Of a DNA stretch of 10,539 bases, positions 6,664-10,539 are shown one piece after another; the stretch's first letter is position 1, and the number at the start of each line of letters is the position of its first letter. The translations under genes and the position numbers were made by a program. Origin of the DNA: Bacteroidales bacterium (GTDB lineage Bacteria > Bacteroidota > Bacteroidia > Bacteroidales > P3); NCBI GenBank assembly GCA_017560705.1, contig JAFZEK010000275.1, forward strand, positions 1-10,539, given 5' to 3'. Under the pieces are notes generated by a model, which saw nothing but the letters and a program-made list of their open reading frames with translations, ran no database searches and had not been told where the DNA came from.

Positions 6664-6682
6664 CCTCTAGATGTATTAGAGG
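6664..6682 (-). other. Short hairpin in the fabF-fabH gap
   Basis: cctcta (6664-6669) and tagagg (6677-6682) form a 6-base stem with a 7-base loop in the 60-base gap between fabF and fabH. No T-run follows on the - strand, so termination is unlikely. It may be an mRNA processing or stability element. Confidence 0.4.
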
Positions 6683-6689
6683 ATATATA

Positions 6690-7946
6690 CTATTCGTTAT
6701 ATTTCTTAATAGCCATACAAGCATTATGACCACCAAAACCAAAAGTATTGCTCAACGCAACATTTACAGTGCGATGCTTTGCAGTTCCAAAAGTATAATC
6801 TAAGTCTGGAACGTTTGGATCATCTGTAAAGTGGTTGATTGTTGGAGGCACTATATCGTTCTTAACAGCCAATATTGTAGCAATAGCTTCTACTGCTCCG
6901 GCAGCACCTAGTAAGTGTCCTGTCATTGACTTGGTAGAGTTTATACTGATATTCTTTGCATGATCTCCAAACAACGAAACTATAGCTTTAGGCTCAGCAA
7001 TGTCGCCAATAGGAGTAGAAGTACCATGAGTATTGATGTGGTCCACTTCTTTAATGTCTACACCACCTTCTTCCAAAGCATACTTCATAGCCATCATAGC
7101 ACCCAATCCTTCAGGATGAGGAGCAGTTATATGATGAGCATCAGCAGTGAGTCCACAACCTATAATTTCAGCATATATTTTAGCACCACGAGCTTTAGCG
7201 TGTTCGTAGCTTTCCAATACTAAGCCAGCACCACCTTCGCCTATTACAAAGCCATCACGGTCTTTATCGAAAGGACGAGAAGCTGTCAAATAATCATCAT
7301 TGCGAGTAGATAGAGCTTGCATAGAATTGAAACCGCCTACACCAGCAGCACAAATAGAAGCTTCAGAACCTCCTGTTATCATCACATCGGCTTTGCCTAA
7401 GCGTATCATATTAAATGCATCGCTGATAGCATGAGACGACGAAGCACAGGCAGACACTGTGGCAAAGTTTGGTCCACAAAAACCATATTTTATGGATATT
7501 TGACCTGCACACATATCTGCAATCATCTTAGGTATAAAGAAAGGGCTAAAACGAGGCACGTAGTTGCCTTTGGCAAACGAATTACACTCATCTTCGAAGG
7601 TAGTTATACCACCGATACCCGAAGCCCAAATAACACCTGCTCTAAATTTGTCCAACGACTCTGGATTCAATCCAGAATCTTCCATGGCTTGAGTAGCAGC
7701 CACTAGTCCATATTGTGTATATAAATCAAGCTTTCTAGCCTCTTTACGGTCAAAAAAAGCTTCAGGATTATAATCCTTAACTTCGCAAGCAAATTTCGTT
7801 TTGTGTAGCGAAGCATCGAAGCGGGTTATTAATCCTGCTCCACTCTTACCGTTCAACAATGCATCCCAATAGGTATTTACATCATTTCCAATAGGGGTTA
7901 TACACCCTAATCCAGTTATAACAACTCTTGGTAAAGTATTCTTCAT
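6690..7946 (-). CDS. fabF: 3-oxoacyl-[acyl-carrier-protein] synthase II (KAS II)
   Basis: FabF elongates acyl-ACP by decarboxylative condensation with malonyl-ACP. The length of 418 residues is standard. Active-site residues are all visible: nucleophile Cys167 in TVSACASSSHA (163-173), His307 in NTHGTSTPIGD (305-315), Lys339 in NSTKS and His344 in MTGHLLGAAGAVEA (341-354), and the glycine-rich FGFGGHNAC (402-410) near the C-terminus. The start MKNTLPRVVITGLGCITPIG is typical. It sits 48 bases after acpP and 60 before fabH, the usual acpP-fabF order. In many Bacteroidales the housekeeping acpP-fabF pair is followed by rnc (from memory); here fabH and etf genes follow, so this may be a second, specialised set. 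No sign of truncation or a missing residue. Confidence 0.97.
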   Translation of the reverse strand: MKNTLPRVVITGLGCITPIGNDVNTYWDALLNGKSGAGLITRFDASLHKTKFACEVKDYNPEAFFDRKEARKLDLYTQYGLVAATQAMEDSGLNPESLDKFRAGVIWASGIGGITTFEDECNSFAKGNYVPRFSPFFIPKMIADMCAGQISIKYGFCGPNFATVSACASSSHAISDAFNMIRLGKADVMITGGSEASICAAGVGGFNSMQALSTRNDDYLTASRPFDKDRDGFVIGEGGAGLVLESYEHAKARGAKIYAEIIGCGLTADAHHITAPHPEGLGAMMAMKYALEEGGVDIKEVDHINTHGTSTPIGDIAEPKAIVSLFGDHAKNISINSTKSMTGHLLGAAGAVEAIATILAVKNDIVPPTINHFTDDPNVPDLDYTFGTAKHRTVNVALSNTFGFGGHNACMAIKKYNE

Positions 7947-7975
7947 TCTTTATCTATTTTTGTTTTTATATGGAT

Positions 7976-7993
7976 TACTCGTTCTATCGAGTA
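7976..7993 (-). other. Hairpin between acpP and fabF
   Basis: tactcg (7976-7981) and cgagta (7988-7993) form a 6-base stem with a 6-base loop, placed one base beyond the acpP stop codon. A hairpin here could stabilise the acpP message or partly terminate it, which would give more ACP than synthase; this role is inferred from position only. Confidence 0.45.
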
Positions 7994-7994
7994 C

Positions 7995-8243
7995 TTATGA
8001 TTGTTCTGTTTTTTGGTATAAATATTCAACAACATCGCCCACAGTTTTTATGTTTATCATATCCGTTTCTGGTATGCTCACTGAATATTCATTTTCCAAT
8101 GCCATTATTAATTCGCTTATATCTAATGAATCTGCCGACAAATCTTTACGTAAATCAGCATCCATCGTTATTTCGTCTCTATTTATGCCTAATTTATCTT
8201 CTATTATGTCCTTTATTTTGTCTTCTAAAACTATTTTTTTCAT
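7995..8243 (-). CDS. acpP: Acyl carrier protein
   Basis: This small acidic helical protein carries growing acyl chains on a 4'-phosphopantetheine arm. The 82 residues fit the family. Ser39 in ADSLD (37-41) is the attachment site, followed by the acidic helix ISELIMALENEY (42-53) that docks with partner enzymes and by TVGDVVEYLYQK near the C-terminus. Usual ACPs read DLGADSLD at the site; here it is DLSADSLD, with Ser in place of Gly. The N-terminus (MKKIVLEDKIKDIIEDKLGI) also differs from the housekeeping ACP of Bacteroides as I remember it, so this may be a specialised ACP. It is the first gene of the run that continues with fabF. A possible promoter and operator lie directly upstream (8271-8298). 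Confidence 0.95.
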   Translation of the reverse strand: MKKIVLEDKIKDIIEDKLGINRDEITMDADLRKDLSADSLDISELIMALENEYSVSIPETDMINIKTVGDVVEYLYQKTEQS

Positions 8244-8270
8244 ACTTATTCGATATTAATATTTAGTTTG

Positions 8271-8298
8271 CAAAGAAACAACATTTTTTTGTTTCAAA
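8271..8298 (-). promoter_or_regulatory. Weak candidate promoter and operator upstream of acpP
   Basis: On the - strand, TTTG (8295-8298) and tttctttg (8271-8278) resemble the Bacteroidota -33 and -7 elements. However, the spacer is 16 bases rather than 19-21 and the -7 box has TT instead of TA. The same place holds an interrupted palindrome (gtttg near 8266-8270 and gaaac at 8275-8279, facing gtttcaaac at 8291-8299), which could bind a regulator. A promoter somewhere in 8244-8674 is expected because acpP heads the run. Confidence 0.3.
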
Positions 8299-8674
8299 CA
8301 GCTTTTTTAACAGTAAATAAATGATTTTTCTTATTAATCTACTATTTATCAGCTTAATATAGCACTTATAGGAGCCAATATCTTTCTAAAGCTACTCAGT
8401 GCTAATAAAAAACAGTCTTACAATATCTTAAACCTTTTTCGCCAAACATATTTCTTAATATCATTTTTCATTTTAACATGGCATTTTTCTCCATTTTCAT
8501 CATTTTTCGGTAGTTTTTTCTCAGTTTTTTGAGACAAAATCTTCTGTATTTTAGAACTAATATATCGTCACTTATCACCACGCCTATTTCTGTAGAAAAT
8601 ATATTACATTTTATGCCTTGAATATAATTTATGGACTACTTTCGAACGTGAATTTTTTAGAAGTTGCCAATTAT
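8299..8674. other. AT-rich gene-free stretch upstream of acpP
   Basis: No plausible gene is present on either strand. Visible structure is limited to tagcact (8360-8366) facing agtgcta (8398-8404) across 31 bases, and a small tctca/tgaga hairpin near 8520-8535. No convincing terminator follows the stop of the glycosidase gene at 8675, and no strong promoter was found here. Confidence 0.5.
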
Positions 8675-10249
8675 TTAGTGCTTTATTCTTTTCAAATACA
8701 CCTCACCCATGTCACCTTCAAACTTATAGTTGTCAAACATCTCAGGTTTAAAGTGGAACAGCAGCGTGTCGTTCACCAAAAATGGGAGATACGAAATGTC
8801 GTGATACTCCAAATCCTTATTTGGCAAATTATAAATATCATCCTGAATATCTCGAGGATTATATATCATCTCTTTATCAAACTTTTGCTTGGTCATGCAC
8901 GGTGCCGATATTTCAAAATGAGTGCAAATGTCATTGCTGTAGAGCGAAAACTCTCCCTTTTCATTGCTGTAGGTGTTTATGCCTACAGTCCAATCGCTGT
9001 TCCATCCTCTCACTACGGCACCTTCTATAGGCTTGCCAGTTTTTTCTTCCAGCACCCTACCCCTCAGCACAATATTGCTATAACCCAACATATTGTAGTA
9101 GTTCACAGCTTGCCAAGGCTCTTGAGCTGCATAGGATACCACCTTCTTCACGTTGTGTGCCGCAGGTTTTAGAGTGCCAACCATGCTCAGAGTGCTATCC
9201 TGTGCAAAAGTAAGCCCTTCGTGGTTCAGCAAGCCCGAATATTCTGCCTCGAAATGTACGTTGTACGAATCCTGAAACTCCCACCATCCAAAACCACTTG
9301 CACCACAGTTCAGTGCATATTGATACACCTCGTTCATAAACACTGTTTGCATTTCATATTCCACCGAGTCGTTGTCCACCGCAAACGATGTTTCTCCTAT
9401 AACCCAAGGCTTGCCAATATAATTGGAATACCACCAAATTTCGTTTGGCACCCTAAGAGGGTGATAGGTATGAAACTGTACAAAGTCCACAGGTAGCAAT
9501 GCGGGATCCCATTCGAAAACCTCGATGGGTTCGGAAAATCCTATCGTAAATAGCTGATGTGGTGCATATTTATCTACCATAGCCTTCCATTCCTCCACCA
9601 CCGCCAAAGCTTCTTCTTTGCTACGCTCCTTGGCTGGGTCGAAATACAAAGGCTCGTTCATAAAATCGTAGGCAAACAATGTGGCATTTTCAGAGCAGTG
9701 CTTCAACAATTTCTTGGTATAGCTCTTCAACTCCCTGTCGAACGGTGGCTTTATAAGCAACATCACTCTTAGGCCACTCTTCTTTGCTAGCAATAAAAAA
9801 TCATCTATAGCATTAATAATACGTTCCTCATTTTCTTTTAAATACACAGCTGTCTTAGACTGGAAGTAATAGCCTTTATCATCCTTGCCCATCACGTCCA
9901 TGCACAGCCTCACACTGTTGAAACCCAATTCTTTCATAATCATCAGATGAGTTTCCACCTGCTTTAGCAGCTGCTCTTTGGCATAGGCTTCATAGTCTGT
10001 AGGATTTTCATAATATTGGGCTGGAGATATTACAATATCCTGTCCCACAGCCATTGGCTCCACTTTGTAGTTCACCATTATGGGGAAAAAAGCACTATCC
10101 CCTACTGCAAAGGCATCGCCATCTAAGAACACGAAGTCCTCGTACCTTTCATTTCCAAACCTAGCACTCAGGCTATTATCAGAGCAAGACGAAAAAAGAA
10201 AAGCTCCAAACAAAAATGATAAAACTGTAATAATGCCGATATTCTTCAT
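8675..10249 (-). CDS. Lipoprotein glycoside hydrolase of clan GH-A (GH5-like), with C-terminal regulatory-like domain
   Basis: This 524-residue protein starts with a lipoprotein signal peptide (MKNIGIITVLSFLFGAFLFS) and lipobox FSSC, with lipid on Cys22. The following SDNS is acidic and polar, compatible with export to the outer membrane. Residues about 50-350 look like a TIM barrel of clan GH-A: FNSVRLCMD (110-118), YDFMNEP (194-200) with acid/base Glu199, FHTYHP (259-264), WVIGETSF (282-289) with nucleophile Glu286, and FGWWEFQDSY (320-329). Residues about 393-440 (LRGRVLEEKTGKPIEGAVV and NEKGEFSLYS) resemble the carboxypeptidase-regulatory-like beta-sandwich common in Bacteroidota surface proteins. 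It probably retains hydrolysis of a beta-linked glycan; the substrate is unknown. No SusC/SusD partners are adjacent. GH5 is my best guess, but GH2-, GH26- or GH113-like families are possible. Confidence 0.85.
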   Translation of the reverse strand: MKNIGIITVLSFLFGAFLFSSCSDNSLSARFGNERYEDFVFLDGDAFAVGDSAFFPIMVNYKVEPMAVGQDIVISPAQYYENPTDYEAYAKEQLLKQVETHLMIMKELGFNSVRLCMDVMGKDDKGYYFQSKTAVYLKENEERIINAIDDFLLLAKKSGLRVMLLIKPPFDRELKSYTKKLLKHCSENATLFAYDFMNEPLYFDPAKERSKEEALAVVEEWKAMVDKYAPHQLFTIGFSEPIEVFEWDPALLPVDFVQFHTYHPLRVPNEIWWYSNYIGKPWVIGETSFAVDNDSVEYEMQTVFMNEVYQYALNCGASGFGWWEFQDSYNVHFEAEYSGLLNHEGLTFAQDSTLSMVGTLKPAAHNVKKVVSYAAQEPWQAVNYYNMLGYSNIVLRGRVLEEKTGKPIEGAVVRGWNSDWTVGINTYSNEKGEFSLYSNDICTHFEISAPCMTKQKFDKEMIYNPRDIQDDIYNLPNKDLEYHDISYLPFLVNDTLLFHFKPEMFDNYKFEGDMGEVYLKRIKH

Positions 10250-10264
10250 GCTAATGTATATAAC

Positions 10265-10301
10265 AATAGGAGCAAAAAACCAATTGTTTTTTACTCCTAT
10301 T
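10265..10301 (-). terminator. Strong hairpin after the oxidoreductase gene, directly upstream of the glycosidase start
   Basis: aataggag (10265-10272) pairs exactly with ctcctatt (10294-10301). Beyond one C/A mismatch, six A's (10274-10279) pair with six T's (10287-10292) around a 7-base loop. It follows the stop codon at 10330-10332 by about 28 bases on the - strand and ends 15 bases before the ATG of the glycosidase gene. Termination of the oxidoreductase transcript is the simplest reading. Because so little room remains for a separate promoter, read-through or an attenuator role is also possible. Confidence 0.7.
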
Positions 10302-10329
10302 TATGTATGTTATGAATTAATGATTGATT

Positions 10330-10539
10330 TTAAATTTCCCAAGTATCACCGCTGTTCAATAAGTCGTCCACACATTTGTATTTAGAAGCAGCTTTTACTT
10401 CTTCCATTTGTTCTTCAAACATTTGAGTGTAAACACCTTTCTTCACCGAACGGATAACACCGATAGCCACTGGGAAGTCGCCCTTCATTTGAGCAAGCAT
10501 CATGTGGATACCTGTATCTTCAGTAGTTTCGTCATGAAC
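10330..10539 (-). CDS. korB: 2-oxoacid (probably 2-oxoglutarate):ferredoxin oxidoreductase, beta subunit, C-terminus (partial)
   Basis: The frame is open from the window edge to a TAA (10330-10332 on the + strand), giving the last 69 residues. The sequence begins VHDETTEDTGIHMMLAQM and continues with FPVAIGVIRSVKKGVY, CVDDLLNSGDTWEI being the C-terminus. This resembles the beta-subunit tail of 2-oxoacid:ferredoxin oxidoreductases, in which a 'HD...' segment and a 'P.a.GV.R' segment are typical, and the KCVDDLLNSG.TWE ending matches Bacteroidales members as I remember them. The enzyme uses thiamine pyrophosphate to decarboxylate a 2-oxoacid to acyl-CoA and reduces ferredoxin; the cofactor-binding part lies outside the window. 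The alpha subunit gene is expected upstream, beyond the right edge. Substrate assignment to 2-oxoglutarate is moderately sure. Confidence 0.7.
   Translation of the reverse strand, partial: VHDETTEDTGIHMMLAQMKGDFPVAIGVIRSVKKGVYTQMFEEQMEEVKAASKYKCVDDLLNSGDTWEI

Noticed and set aside
8360..8404. Inverted repeat tagcact/agtgcta as terminator of the glycosidase gene
   Set aside because: The 31-base loop and the lack of a U-run on the - strand make termination unlikely, and it is about 270 bases beyond the stop.
8618..9172. 184-residue open frame on the + strand overlapping the glycosidase
   Set aside because: It is antisense to a protein with a signal peptide, catalytic motifs and a complete domain structure.

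Overview
The window looks like chromosomal DNA of an anaerobic member of the Bacteroidota, most likely the order Bacteroidales. The evidence is a TTTG-N19-TAnnTTTG promoter of the Bacteroides type, A-rich translation starts with no clear Shine-Dalgarno, a HU-related DNA-binding protein of a kind common in that phylum, a Bacteroidota-style lipoprotein glycosidase, and FabF, FabH and 2-oxoacid:ferredoxin oxidoreductase sequences resembling those of Bacteroidales. Genus and species cannot be fixed from the sequence alone.

Left part, + strand (1-1521): the C-terminus of an unrecognised protein (1-192); a roughly 500-base gene-free stretch built of dispersed and inverted repeats around a 'gtagagacg' core; a good promoter (554-584) with a ~100-base leader; a HU-related protein with an acidic Asp/Gly/Ser/Asn tail (695-1216); a spacer made of heptanucleotide tandem repeats (1225-1319); and a 63-residue two-helix membrane protein (1330-1521). 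This part has an accessory or prophage-remnant flavour. A strong hairpin (1577-1614) lies where it converges with the next block.

Middle part, - strand, read right to left (8243 to 1677): acpP, fabF, fabH, etfB, etfA and a long acyl-CoA dehydrogenase. All point the same way with gaps of 48-126 bases and no opposing gene, so they probably form one operon. ACP carries the acyl chain, FabH (C116/H256/N286) starts chains from acyl-CoA, FabF (C167/H307/H344) elongates them, and the dehydrogenase with EtfAB forms a flavin redox module on acyl thioesters. The joining of fatty acid synthesis genes to an ETF/acyl-CoA dehydrogenase module is the most interesting system here. The EtfB motifs resemble those of electron-bifurcating ETFs more than respiratory ones. 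Several intergenic gaps contain a short hairpin.

Right part, - strand (8675-10539): a lipoprotein with a clan GH-A glycosidase fold (N198-E199-P200 acid/base, E286 nucleophile) and a C-terminal carboxypeptidase-regulatory-like domain; a strong hairpin just upstream of it; and the C-terminus of a probable 2-oxoglutarate:ferredoxin oxidoreductase beta subunit running off the window edge. No rRNA, tRNA, transposase, integrase or CRISPR array was seen.
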